Assembly (NCBI GenBank): GCA_021818105.1
Contig: JAKAFB010000014.1
Location: 1 to 59,561 of the forward strand
Origin: Acidobacteriota bacterium
GTDB lineage: Bacteria; Acidobacteriota; Terriglobia; Terriglobales; Acidobacteriaceae
Length of the DNA: 59,561 nt
Reading direction: 5' to 3'
Shown: positions 9,243-17,515 of the stretch, piece after piece
Position numbering within the stretch: position 1 is the stretch's first letter
How the letters are laid out: each line of letters starts with the position of its first letter
Notes under the pieces: generated by a model
The model's database searches: none
What the model saw: only the letters and a program-made list of their open reading frames with translations
What the model was told of the DNA's origin: nothing
Program-made: the position numbers and the translations under genes

Positions 9243-11458
9243 CGCAGGAAGGCCTCGGTGAGTCCGCCATCAACGGGAATGAGGTGGCCGGAGGTGCAGC
9301 GAGCCCTGGGACTGGCGAGGAAGAGAATGGCCTCGGCACAGTCTGCGGGATCGATGGGCTGATGCGTGAGCGTGCGCTTGGCGTAGAAAGCAGCGAGCAG
9401 ATTGCGCAACTCGTCATCGCTCATCGATTCCTCAAACGGGATGTTGTACTTGGTGAGCGAGGCGCGCACACGATCACGGGGGAACATGGTGGAGCCTTTG
9501 ACCACTGTGGCCGGGCTGATGCCGTTGACGCGCACGCGCGGCGAGAGCGCCACGGCCAACTCGCGAACCAGATGCGAGAGGGCGGCTTTACTCACGTCAT
9601 AGGCTTCGCTGCCGCGCTTGGCGACGACGGCGTTGGCAGAGCTGGTGAGGACGATGGATCCATCGAGTCCTTGCTCGTTGAAGAATTTGGCGGCCTCGTC
9701 GGCGAGCAGGTAGTTGGCCGTGACGTTGATGTCGAGGGTGGTGGCCCACATGGCGTCGCTGATGATGCCGTCAGGTGAGGACGGGAACATGGCGGCGGTG
9801 TTGATGAGGATGTCCACGCCGCCGAAGGCAGCGACCGTGGCGCGTAGAGCCTTGCCGATAGCTTCGCGATTGCGAATGTCCACGGGCGTGACGGTGGTGA
9901 ATTCTTTCGAGGTGACGGATTTGAGCTCATCGGCTACGCGGGACGCGGCGGCCTCATCGCGGTCGGCGACGACGACATGCGCGCCGCGAGCGGCGGCGAG
10001 TAGAGCCACTTCGCGGCCGATGCCGCTGCCTCCGCCGACGACAAGAGCGATGCGGCGGCTGAGCTCTTTCTCCGGTGGGCGGCGGCGAATCTTGGCTTCT
10101 TCGAGCGCCCAGTATTCGATGCGGAAGGCTTCGAGGGCGGGCAGCGCGACGTAGTTGTCAAAGACCTTGAAGCTGGCGGGGTCCATGCCTTCCCCGCATT
10201 GGGGCAGTGTGCCGGTCACGGGACCTTCACCGAGCAGACTGGCGCCTTCCATGACGTGGATGGCGTTTGTGTAAAACTCGCCGGTGATGCGGGCTTCTGT
10301 CTTGTCCTTGCCGAAGCTGAACATGCCGAGGCCTGGAATGAGCACGACGGTGGGGCTGGCGTCTCGGAGTGCAGGCGATTCCGGCGTGGCGAAGGAGTGA
10401 TAGTAGGCGCGGTACTGTTCGCGGTACTCGGCCAGCGACTTCTCGATCTGCTGCCTGAGGTCGTCAAGGCCGGCGTTTGCGGACCAGGGAACGAAGAGCG
10501 GGCGGATCTTGGTGCGGATGAAGTGGTCAGGGCAACTGGTACCGAGGAAGGCGAGCTCTTTTGCGTGGACGGAATTGACGAACTGCAGGACGTCGGGCGC
10601 GTCAGAGAAGCTGGCAATCCAGCGGTTCTGGGTGCTGACTTTACCGCGCAGAAAGGGCGCGATGCGAACGGCAAGATCGGCGCGATCGGCGCGGGCGGGA
10701 ACGGCCTCACCACCGAAACGCACAGGGCCTTTTGCAAGGCCATGGCGCTCAATGAACTGGCCGATCTGGTCGATGACAGTGAGGGTGTTCAAGTAGCACT
10801 CGCGTTGCGTCTGGCCCCAGGTGAAGAGGCCGTGACCGCCGAGAACAATGCCGTCGCAGCCAGGATTTGCGGCGACCGCCTTCTTCATCATCATGGCCAA
10901 CTCAAAGCCGGGACGCTGCCAGGGTACCCAGATGAGATTGTGGCCAAACTCGCGGTTGAACTGCTCCATCTTGGCCTTGCCGTTGGCGGAGGCGGCAAGA
11001 GCAATGCCCCAGTCGGGGTGGAGGTGGTCGACGTGCGGAAAGGGGAGATAACCGTGCAATGGCGTGTCAATGGAAGCGGCAACGGGGTTGTTACGGAAGG
11101 TGCACAGCGGGTACATGGCGGCCATGTCATCTTCGGCTTCCGCGCCCTTGTAGCTGCGCTCGAGGGCGAGCAGCTTTTCGAGGAAGAGCGTCGCAAAGCC
11201 GGAGCGCTTTATGCTGCCCAAATCTCCGCCGGATCCCTTGACCCAGAGCACCTCGACCGGATCGCTGGTGAGGGGGTCAATTTCCTTTACTTTGGAGCTG
11301 GTGTTGCCGCCGGCGAAGTTGGTGATACGGAGGTCAGAGCCAAGCAGATTGGAGCGATAGCGCAGAAGTTCGGGCTCGTCGAGCGTGGCGGCAATGCTGG
11401 GGTCCCAGCGGTCTTCGAGGAACTTGAGGGCGGGTGAGGCGAGGGGTGCCTGAGTCAT
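9239..11458 (-). CDS. Bifunctional rhamnulose-1-phosphate aldolase / short-chain dehydrogenase
   Basis: A two-domain enzyme. The N-terminal ~430 residues form a class II (metal-dependent) aldolase, with N-F-A-G-G-N-T-S-S-K and the metal-site segment G-G-H-G-L-F-T-W; it splits rhamnulose-1-phosphate into dihydroxyacetone phosphate and L-lactaldehyde. The C-terminal ~260 residues are a short-chain dehydrogenase, with the cofactor motif G-G-G-S-G-I-G, an active-site Ser (S-S-A-N-A) and Y-D-V-S-K; by analogy with RhaEW proteins it probably oxidises lactaldehyde to lactate. I chose the ATG at 11458, which places the conserved K-F-L-E-D-R-W-D near the N-terminus; an in-frame ATG at 11491 would add 11 residues but lacks a ribosome binding site. 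It lies between a terminator upstream and rhaB downstream, so it probably has its own promoter. Confidence 0.93.
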   Translation of the reverse strand: MTQAPLASPALKFLEDRWDPSIAATLDEPELLRYRSNLLGSDLRITNFAGGNTSSKVKEIDPLTSDPVEVLWVKGSGGDLGSIKRSGFATLFLEKLLALERSYKGAEAEDDMAAMYPLCTFRNNPVAASIDTPLHGYLPFPHVDHLHPDWGIALAASANGKAKMEQFNREFGHNLIWVPWQRPGFELAMMMKKAVAANPGCDGIVLGGHGLFTWGQTQRECYLNTLTVIDQIGQFIERHGLAKGPVRFGGEAVPARADRADLAVRIAPFLRGKVSTQNRWIASFSDAPDVLQFVNSVHAKELAFLGTSCPDHFIRTKIRPLFVPWSANAGLDDLRQQIEKSLAEYREQYRAYYHSFATPESPALRDASPTVVLIPGLGMFSFGKDKTEARITGEFYTNAIHVMEGASLLGEGPVTGTLPQCGEGMDPASFKVFDNYVALPALEAFRIEYWALEEAKIRRRPPEKELSRRIALVVGGGSGIGREVALLAAARGAHVVVADRDEAAASRVADELKSVTSKEFTTVTPVDIRNREAIGKALRATVAAFGGVDILINTAAMFPSSPDGIISDAMWATTLDINVTANYLLADEAAKFFNEQGLDGSIVLTSSANAVVAKRGSEAYDVSKAALSHLVRELAVALSPRVRVNGISPATVVKGSTMFPRDRVRASLTKYNIPFEESMSDDELRNLLAAFYAKRTLTHQPIDPADCAEAILFLASPRARCTSGHLIPVDGGLTEAFLR

Positions 11459-11514
11459 AGAAACCACCATGCGGAGAGATTCAGAGGACATAGGAACGAT
11501 AGCACAACGGAATC

Positions 11515-11536
11515 AATAGGAAAAGTATTCCTTATT
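11515..11536 (-). promoter_or_regulatory. Inverted repeat, candidate operator of the rhamnose regulator
   Basis: Arms AATAGGAA and TTCCTTATT (one unpaired base) flank a 5-base centre and include the perfect half-sites AGGAA and TTCCT. It lies between the terminator after the regulator gene and the aldolase/dehydrogenase gene, where a promoter is expected. IclR-type proteins bind short imperfect palindromes. I did not find a second copy upstream of rhaI, so the assignment is tentative. Confidence 0.35.
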
Positions 11537-11538
11537 CG

Positions 11539-11574
11539 AAAAATTACGCAGCATCCCGGGAGACAGGATGCTGC
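11539..11574 (-). terminator. Rho-independent terminator after the regulator gene
   Basis: On the minus strand a perfect 9-bp stem GCAGCATCC/GGATGCTGC with a 9-base loop is followed by GTAATTTTT. It sits 14 bases downstream of the regulator stop and separates rhaI-regulator from the aldolase/kinase pair. Confidence 0.72.
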
Positions 11575-11587
11575 GGAGGCAGTGAAG

Positions 11588-12700
11588 TCAATCTTGGCGA
11601 GCAGTGTCGTTATGGCCGTTCAGGGTATCTGGCGTGACGAGACGGTGGCGCACATAGTTGTAAGGCGGGACGGTGTAGCCGCGGAGCAGCGCGATGCCGA
11701 GCTGGATTAGGCGGGGGCCGTAGCTCTCGGCCTCGTGGGAGACGGAGCCGATGATTGCGCACTTGCGGGAACGCATCTCTTCAAGCACTTCGGGGATGCA
11801 GTCCTGACCGACGATGGCGAAGTCTTCTTCATGCCCCAAAAGGCGTGCCGCATCCAACACGCCGAGTGCGCTGGAGTCAGTGGCAGCAGCCACGAGGATA
11901 CGCTGGCCCTTTTGCCGATCTCGTAGAAATTCCATGACCGCCTGACGGCTAGGCTCGCGCATGCCGCGGCCTTCAAGGCGAACGTAGCAGTCGGTTGGGA
12001 GGTCTTTGAGACGCTCGCGGATGCCCTCGAAGGCGCCGGTGATGCGGCTCTGTACGAAGCTGCCGGCCTCGGAGAATCCAATGCCGAGAACCCAGTCAAC
12101 CTTGCCCTTCCACTTGCGCTGGGCATATTGACCGAGGAGGGAACCGGCCTCAAAGCCAGCTTCAAAGTTATCGACGCCGAAGTATGTTGCGTTGGGGTGA
12201 GGCACGTCGATGGCGACGAGGGGTATATCGGCTTTCTTGAGAATGTTGGCCACGTGCGGGGCAACATGCTCCTCGACCTGAAACTCCAGCACGAGGTCCA
12301 CGCGCTTCTTCACGAACTCGTGCGCGTTCTGGATGGCGACATCGGGATCCTGGCGGTTGTCGAGCATGAGCAACTCAACGCCGGCAGCGGCTGCTGCGGC
12401 AGTTACACTTTGCGCGACGGCGTCAGAGAAGGGCATGTCCGCGCTTTGCACGGCAAAGCCGAAGCGCAGGCGGCGCGGACGGGATACAAGGCGGTACTGA
12501 CCATCCTGCGACTGGGCGACATATCCTCGGTGGACCAGCGTCTTGAGGATGCGATAGACGCTGGTCTTGGAGATGTTGGTCTTCTGGAAGACGTCTTCAA
12601 GCGTGACAGGCGAGTGGTTCTGCTCCAACAGCTCGAGCACGTCCAGTGCCTTAGAAAGAATCGGGATGAGGTAGAGCCGCTTGATTTTCGTTTTGCGCAA
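11588..12700 (-). CDS. Hybrid transcription regulator: IclR-type HTH fused to a periplasmic-binding-protein-like sugar domain
   Basis: A 370-residue probable regulator of rhamnose use. Residues about 12-75 form a winged helix-turn-helix of IclR type (A-L-D-V-L-E-L-L-E-Q, then the recognition segment T-N-I-S-K-T-S-V-Y-R-I-L-K-T-L). Residues about 85-350 resemble a type I periplasmic sugar-binding fold, as in LacI C-terminal domains and ribose-binding proteins (V-D-L-V-L-E-F-Q, I-P-L-V-A-I-D-V-P, F-A-I-V-G-Q-D). There is no signal peptide, so it is cytoplasmic. The start is a TTG with GGAG eight bases upstream. It lies 55 bases after rhaI and is followed by a terminator. The ligand is inferred from context to be rhamnose or rhamnulose. 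Confidence 0.85.
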   Translation of the reverse strand: MRKTKIKRLYLIPILSKALDVLELLEQNHSPVTLEDVFQKTNISKTSVYRILKTLVHRGYVAQSQDGQYRLVSRPRRLRFGFAVQSADMPFSDAVAQSVTAAAAAAGVELLMLDNRQDPDVAIQNAHEFVKKRVDLVLEFQVEEHVAPHVANILKKADIPLVAIDVPHPNATYFGVDNFEAGFEAGSLLGQYAQRKWKGKVDWVLGIGFSEAGSFVQSRITGAFEGIRERLKDLPTDCYVRLEGRGMREPSRQAVMEFLRDRQKGQRILVAAATDSSALGVLDAARLLGHEEDFAIVGQDCIPEVLEEMRSRKCAIIGSVSHEAESYGPRLIQLGIALLRGYTVPPYNYVRHRLVTPDTLNGHNDTARQD

Positions 12701-12755
12701 GAGGGTAGCTCCGCAGCCGCAGATTTCATTACGGAAACTTCACGCATTAACAATA

Positions 12756-13949
12756 TCAGGCGTAGCTGTTGACTGTGGAGTGTCGGCCTGCGCGCTCCTT
12801 GCTGACGCGCTCCACGTAGCCGTCGTCGCGCAAGGCCTGGAGGGGGTCAGCGGGGAAGCCGCGGCTTTCGCGCCAGGCACGGGTGAGCGGCCGAACATCG
12901 CGCCAGAAGGCGCCGCGGAAGAGTTCCTCGGCGGCGACAATGTCGCTTGCGTCCTGGAGGCGTGCCAGTTGCTTGCGATCAACAAGTGCTGCCTTCACCC
13001 ACAGATCCTGTGCGGTGATTACTGTCTGCACGTTGGCTTCAACCTTGCCTTTAAGGTTGTGGCTCTGGTCGATCATGAAGGCGATGTCGAGGTTGAGTCC
13101 GTCATCGGCGGCGGCATGAATCTCATGGAAGATGCGGAAGATCTGGTAGGGGTCGATGGAGCCGAGGGTGAGGTCGTCGTCGGCATAACGGCGGTCATTG
13201 AAGTGGAAGCCGCCGAGCATTCCGGTGTGGATCAGCCATGCAACGACTTGCTCTATGTTCTGCGCGGAGTAATGGTGTCCGGTGTCCACGAGTACCCTGG
13301 CCTGAGGCCCGGACTCACGCGCCAGATGCGAAGACATCCCCCAGTCTGCAATGTCGGTGTGATAGAAGGCGGGCTCGAAGGGCTTGTACTCGATGAGGAG
13401 GCGCTGGTCAGGGTTGAGGTGCGCGTGGGCAGTGCGGAGCGCCTCCTCCAACCAGCCGATACGCTTGCGAATGCTCTGCGTGCCGGGGTAGTTGGAGCCA
13501 TCCGGCAGCCAAAGGGAGAGATCTCGGGAGCCGAGTCGCTTGGCGATCTCGATGGACTCGAGCACATGTCCGACAGCTTGTTCACGGATTGCGCCATCGG
13601 GATTGCAGAGTGACCCGTATTTGTATTCCTGATCCTGAAAGAGATTGGGATTGATGGAGCCGGCGCGAATTCCGTAGCTCTTCTCAAGATTCTGCACCTC
13701 GGGCACGTCGCGAACACCGTTGGGCAGATCCCAGAGAACATGCAGGGCAAGCGTGTGTGTTGCTCCGGTGAGGCGCTTGACCTCAGCCGCATCAGCGAAC
13801 TTTTCCCGGAGAGTGGAGGCAGCAGCGGGCTGGAGAAACTTGCCGAAGCGCGTGCCTGTATTGGCAAATCCCCAGGAGGGAATCTCAATCTGTAAGGTAT
13901 CGAGTGCGCGCGCTGCCTGGTCGAGTATTGCGGATTCCGAATGCTTCAT
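12756..13949 (-). CDS. rhaI: L-rhamnose isomerase, RhaI type
   Basis: A 397-residue metal-dependent TIM-barrel enzyme converting L-rhamnose to L-rhamnulose, closer to the Pseudomonas stutzeri broad-specificity enzyme than to E. coli RhaA. Visible metal-site and barrel segments include L-I-E-Y-K-P-F-E-P, V-D-T-G-H-H-Y, H-F-N-D-R-R-Y-A-D-D-D and F-M-I-D-Q-S-H-N. It is the first gene of the minus-strand rhamnose cluster, with 719 bases of upstream DNA that must contain its promoter. AGG lies a few bases before the ATG. No rhamnose transporter gene is present beside it. Confidence 0.93.
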   Translation of the reverse strand: MKHSESAILDQAARALDTLQIEIPSWGFANTGTRFGKFLQPAAASTLREKFADAAEVKRLTGATHTLALHVLWDLPNGVRDVPEVQNLEKSYGIRAGSINPNLFQDQEYKYGSLCNPDGAIREQAVGHVLESIEIAKRLGSRDLSLWLPDGSNYPGTQSIRKRIGWLEEALRTAHAHLNPDQRLLIEYKPFEPAFYHTDIADWGMSSHLARESGPQARVLVDTGHHYSAQNIEQVVAWLIHTGMLGGFHFNDRRYADDDLTLGSIDPYQIFRIFHEIHAAADDGLNLDIAFMIDQSHNLKGKVEANVQTVITAQDLWVKAALVDRKQLARLQDASDIVAAEELFRGAFWRDVRPLTRAWRESRGFPADPLQALRDDGYVERVSKERAGRHSTVNSYA

Positions 13950-14668
13950 ACTTGCCTGCCTTATTGTCGCTGTATTTTGCGGCTTCGCCTGGGTTCATGC
14001 TCCATCAAGTTGTTCCAAGAAGGTACCGATTCGAGCGTGAAGGATTCATTGACACAGCTAACCCCGTCCCTATTAGATGCACAGGCCTGGGCAGAGTAAT
14101 TCTGCGCGGACTTGCGATGTTCATGAAGGCCAGTGTGCACGGGGAAGAGGTGTTTTGCGCGCGGGCTTTATGTCCGCGGTGCCAAGCGCTTTTACGGGCG
14201 AAGAGACGGGAAGTCTGCACCTTTAGCTCCGATGGCTCCTGGCAGGATGAAAGGCCATCGTATTCGATAGGGAGATGAATTGTCTATTGCAATTTTCAGG
14301 GAAATTTTATGGCGCCGAATTTCCAGGCAGGAGTGTATCTCCATGCGCATAGAAGGACTCTTTGGGGACGCAGGGGCGAGCCTGCGTGCCAATGGATAGG
14401 AATTTTAAGGATATAAGAGATGCGGGACAGGTGAATTTCGACGATCCGGTGCGAGGCGAGAGCTTCTCAAACTGCCAGCGCTAAGTGGATTGGAGGAGCG
14501 AAAGGCGAATGTTGATCGGGTGAAACGTGTGACGAAACTGGCCATGCCGTTATTTCGACGAGATTCGCGAAGACGCGCTTATGGCAGAATTCTTGGTGCG
14601 TCTCACCACGGGTCCAGAAGAGGCGCGCTTTCGCGTTGGGTAAGAAAGACAGGGCAGCCTGCGACAAC
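13950..14668 (-). other. 719-base region without a recognisable gene
   Basis: The region lies between rhaI and a Gfo/Idh oxidoreductase gene, both on the minus strand. Short frames exist on both strands but none has a convincing start, composition or family motif. The part at about 14275-14430 is clearly richer in A+T than the surroundings. It should contain the rhaI promoter at its left end; I could not identify -35/-10 boxes or a tRNA. It could also hold a small RNA or a decayed gene. Confidence 0.4.
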
Positions 14669-15724
14669 TTACGCTGGTTCCTGGCACCAGTCGCAGGTGA
14701 TGTTGCGGCGCTGCTCGGCAGAGGTCAAGGCCCATTCCAGCAAGCGCGCCGTGCGCCATGCGGCCAGAGGGGATACAGGGGGTGCGGCCTTGCCGAGCAC
14801 GGCATCTCGCACGGCTGAGTAGAAAAGGCGGTAGTCCCCCGGCAAAGGCCGAATGGGGCGCGCCACCATGCCTCCGTCCACTTCGATGTTCAATGCGCCC
14901 CAGTGGCCTTCCGGCTCTTCGCCCCAGTGGGTCGAGGTGATGCGCGTGATCTTGTTCAACTCTGCTTCCTGCAAGTCGAGACCCCACTTCCAGTAGTTGC
15001 CCTGGGTGCCGCGCAGGTGGAAGCGCGGACGCGCGAGTGAAGACAGGAGATTTGCGCCGAGCGTCACGATGTAATCGGGGTAATGGAGGCGGATGGTGAA
15101 GGAGTCGTTGGGGCCGCTGCCATCGCGCTCACGCAGCACCTCAGCACCGACGGCATCAGGCTTTCCGAAGAGGAGCAAAGCCTGGTCAACGATGTGGGTT
15201 CCTAGGTCGAGCAAAATGCCGCCCTCATCGGCGTTGTCCTTCCAGGCGCGGGCGGATGGGGCGGGTCGCCAGCGGTCGAAGTGAGAAGCAACATGGACAA
15301 TGCGCCCGATCAATTGTTCATGTATCACTTTTTTAAGTGTGCGGAAGTCACTGTCCCAGCGGCGGTTGTAAAAGGGAACTATGTGCCGCTTGCGTTCGTG
15401 CGCCAGAGCTGCAAGCTCTGCTGTCTGCTGTGAGCTCATGGCAACGGGCTTGTCCACCACGACGTGCTTGCCGGCTTCCAGAGCCCGGCGGGCAACGTCG
15501 AAGTGGGTGCTATTCGGGGTGGCCACGACGACGAGGCGGATGGAGGCGTCTGCAAGCAGGTCTTCGAGGGAGCGATAGGTGATGATGCCGGGATAGCGCT
15601 CAGCGGCTTTGTTTTCGTGGCGCTCGACGACGGCGGCCAGTTCCAGGCCTTCGACAGATGAAATGAGCGGTGCGTGAAAGACGCGCCCCGCCATGCCAAA
15701 ACCAACCAACCCGACTCGAATCAT
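14669..15724 (-). CDS. Gfo/Idh/MocA family NAD(P)-dependent oxidoreductase
   Basis: A 351-residue sugar or inositol dehydrogenase-like protein. The N-terminal Rossmann fold shows G-L-V-G-F-G-M-A-G-R-V-F-H-A-P; the family motif containing the catalytic-region Lys is V-V-V-D-K-P-V-A; the C-terminal half is the alpha/beta substrate domain, with D-L-G-T-H-I-V-D-Q-A. The H-A-P after the nucleotide motif and the Y-N-R-R-W-D-S-D segment resemble scyllo-inositol dehydrogenase-like members (IolW/YdgJ), but the substrate cannot be named. It starts 42 bases after the permease gene and is probably the last gene of that transcript. Confidence 0.9.
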   Translation of the reverse strand: MIRVGLVGFGMAGRVFHAPLISSVEGLELAAVVERHENKAAERYPGIITYRSLEDLLADASIRLVVVATPNSTHFDVARRALEAGKHVVVDKPVAMSSQQTAELAALAHERKRHIVPFYNRRWDSDFRTLKKVIHEQLIGRIVHVASHFDRWRPAPSARAWKDNADEGGILLDLGTHIVDQALLLFGKPDAVGAEVLRERDGSGPNDSFTIRLHYPDYIVTLGANLLSSLARPRFHLRGTQGNYWKWGLDLQEAELNKITRITSTHWGEEPEGHWGALNIEVDGGMVARPIRPLPGDYRLFYSAVRDAVLGKAAPPVSPLAAWRTARLLEWALTSAEQRRNITCDWCQEPA

Positions 15725-15766
15725 CCGTGCCCTCTGCCGCGTGCTGCGGGCCCTGCGGCCTGCCGT

Positions 15767-17515
15767 TCAACCTTCGAGTCTATACCGCGTCTCCGCGATC
15801 CTGTAGAGACGGCGCCAGACAAGGCGGTTGATGGTGACGACGATGAGGGCCATGAGCACGGTAGCCAGGAGGAGGGTGGGGAAGCTGCCACTGTCAGTGG
15901 CGGCGCTAATCTGTGCACCCAGGCCGATGGTTTGCAATGTCTGGTTCTGGAAATGGAAGTACTCGGCGACAATGGAGGCGTTCCATGCGCCGCCTGAGGC
16001 GGTTACGAATCCGGTGATGAGATAGGGGAAGATGCCGGGGAGGATGAGTGTGGTCCAGCGCTGCCAGGGGGAAAACCTGTAGAGCGCCGCGGCCTCCTTG
16101 AGGTCAGAGGGGATGGCGACAGCGCCCGCGATGACGTTGAAGAGGATGTACCATTGCGTGCCCAACAGCATGAGGGCGATGGAGCCGAGGCCCATGCCGC
16201 CGCCCAGGCGGATGAGGCCGAGGAGGAGCACCGGGAATAGCGCAGTCGCGGGCACAGAGGCCACCACCTGCGTGACAGGCTGAAGAATGCGGGCGAGCCT
16301 GGGGCTGAAGCCAATCATGACGCCGACAGGAATGGTCCACGCGGCAGCAATGGCGAGCGACGCATTGACACGCAGGAATGTGGCCAGAGCGCCGAGAAGG
16401 AGGTGGCGAATGTCAGGCCAGGTGATTCCGTGGAGAAGGCGAACAGCTTCATACGCTCCCCAAAGGGCAAGCAAAGCGGCGATGAGAACGAGGGAGGATT
16501 GCAGCAGCCAGCCGCGGCGGGGTCTGCCGGAGTCCGCCGGCTGCACAATGCGGCAGGCACGGGTGGCGGCCAGGCGTCGATAGGCGCGCTCCTGGATGGA
16601 ATCCCAGATATGCTCTGGAATCCTGGTGAAAAAGCGAGAGCGCTGGAGCAGCGTCAGGATGGGCGACGTGATGCGGGTTGTGGACTCCACCTGCTCGAAT
16701 TTGAACTTGTCGCTCCAGGCTATGAGCGGCCGCCAGATGAGCTGGTCAGTGGCGACGATGATGAGCACAAGCGTAAAGAGGCCCCAGAGGAGAGCGTGCG
16801 TATCGACGGGGTCAGCCGAAGCCGCGGTCTGCAGGTAGCTGCCGAGGCCGGGCAGGCGGAAGAAGCGATCACCCAGGGGAAACATCTCACAGGCGATGAG
16901 AAAGAACCATCCTCCGGCGACGGAGACGATGGAGTTCCAGATGAGGCCAATGGCGGCGAAGGGCATCTCCAATTGCCAAAAGCGCTGCCAGGCCGAGTAG
17001 CGATAGATGCGCGAGGCCTCGATCATATCGCGGGGAATGCTTTTGAGCGAGGAGTAGAAGCTGAAGGCCATGTTCCACACCTGCCCGGTGAAGATGAGCA
17101 GGATGGATCCCATCTCAATGCCTAATTGGTGTCCGGGCACGAGAGCCATCATGGCCAGCATGACACCAGGGAGAAAGCTGAGCACGGGAATGGACTGGAG
17201 GATGTCGAGGGCAGCGACCATCCAGCCTTCAATGCGCGGATTGTAAGCGGCGATGTAGCCGTAGCTCACCGCGAAGATGAGACTGAGCAGGTAGGCGATG
17301 GCAACGCGCGCAATGGAGTAGAAGGCATAGAGCGGCAGAGCGCTGACCGAGTGGGAAATGGGGACCGAGGGCATGGGGCTGGTGAACCAATAGGTTCCCA
17401 GCCGAATAACCCCGAAGAAGACGGCCAGCAGGCAGGCTCCGACGGCTACATCGGTGAAAAAGGGCCAGGTGCGCACCGCGAAGAGCGAGCGGCCGAATGT
17501 GTTTTGCAGGCTCAT
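15767..17515 (-). CDS. ABC transporter permease, tandem double-domain, NitT/TauT-like
   Basis: A 582-residue inner-membrane protein with two binding-protein-dependent permease domains in one chain (about residues 75-280 and 355-570), each with several hydrophobic helices and a coupling-loop EAA-like segment (I-E-A-S-R-I-Y in the first, K-E-A-A-A-L-Y in the second). Most NitT/TauT systems use a homodimer of a single-domain permease, so this is an internal duplication. Its ATG overlaps the stop of the ATPase gene by four bases. No periplasmic binding protein gene lies in the cluster, and the substrate is unknown. Confidence 0.9.
   Translation of the reverse strand: MSLQNTFGRSLFAVRTWPFFTDVAVGACLLAVFFGVIRLGTYWFTSPMPSVPISHSVSALPLYAFYSIARVAIAYLLSLIFAVSYGYIAAYNPRIEGWMVAALDILQSIPVLSFLPGVMLAMMALVPGHQLGIEMGSILLIFTGQVWNMAFSFYSSLKSIPRDMIEASRIYRYSAWQRFWQLEMPFAAIGLIWNSIVSVAGGWFFLIACEMFPLGDRFFRLPGLGSYLQTAASADPVDTHALLWGLFTLVLIIVATDQLIWRPLIAWSDKFKFEQVESTTRITSPILTLLQRSRFFTRIPEHIWDSIQERAYRRLAATRACRIVQPADSGRPRRGWLLQSSLVLIAALLALWGAYEAVRLLHGITWPDIRHLLLGALATFLRVNASLAIAAAWTIPVGVMIGFSPRLARILQPVTQVVASVPATALFPVLLLGLIRLGGGMGLGSIALMLLGTQWYILFNVIAGAVAIPSDLKEAAALYRFSPWQRWTTLILPGIFPYLITGFVTASGGAWNASIVAEYFHFQNQTLQTIGLGAQISAATDSGSFPTLLLATVLMALIVVTINRLVWRRLYRIAETRYRLEG

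Noticed and set aside
8241..9362. Long plus-strand frame of 373 codons over rhaB
   Set aside because: It is the antisense shadow of rhaB, which has clear kinase motifs.
10199..11437. Long plus-strand frame of 412 codons over the aldolase/dehydrogenase gene
   Set aside because: Antisense shadow with no family resemblance.
13904..14278. Plus-strand frame of 124 codons in the gap upstream of rhaI
   Set aside because: It begins inside rhaI on the other strand, has no ribosome binding site and no recognisable motif.
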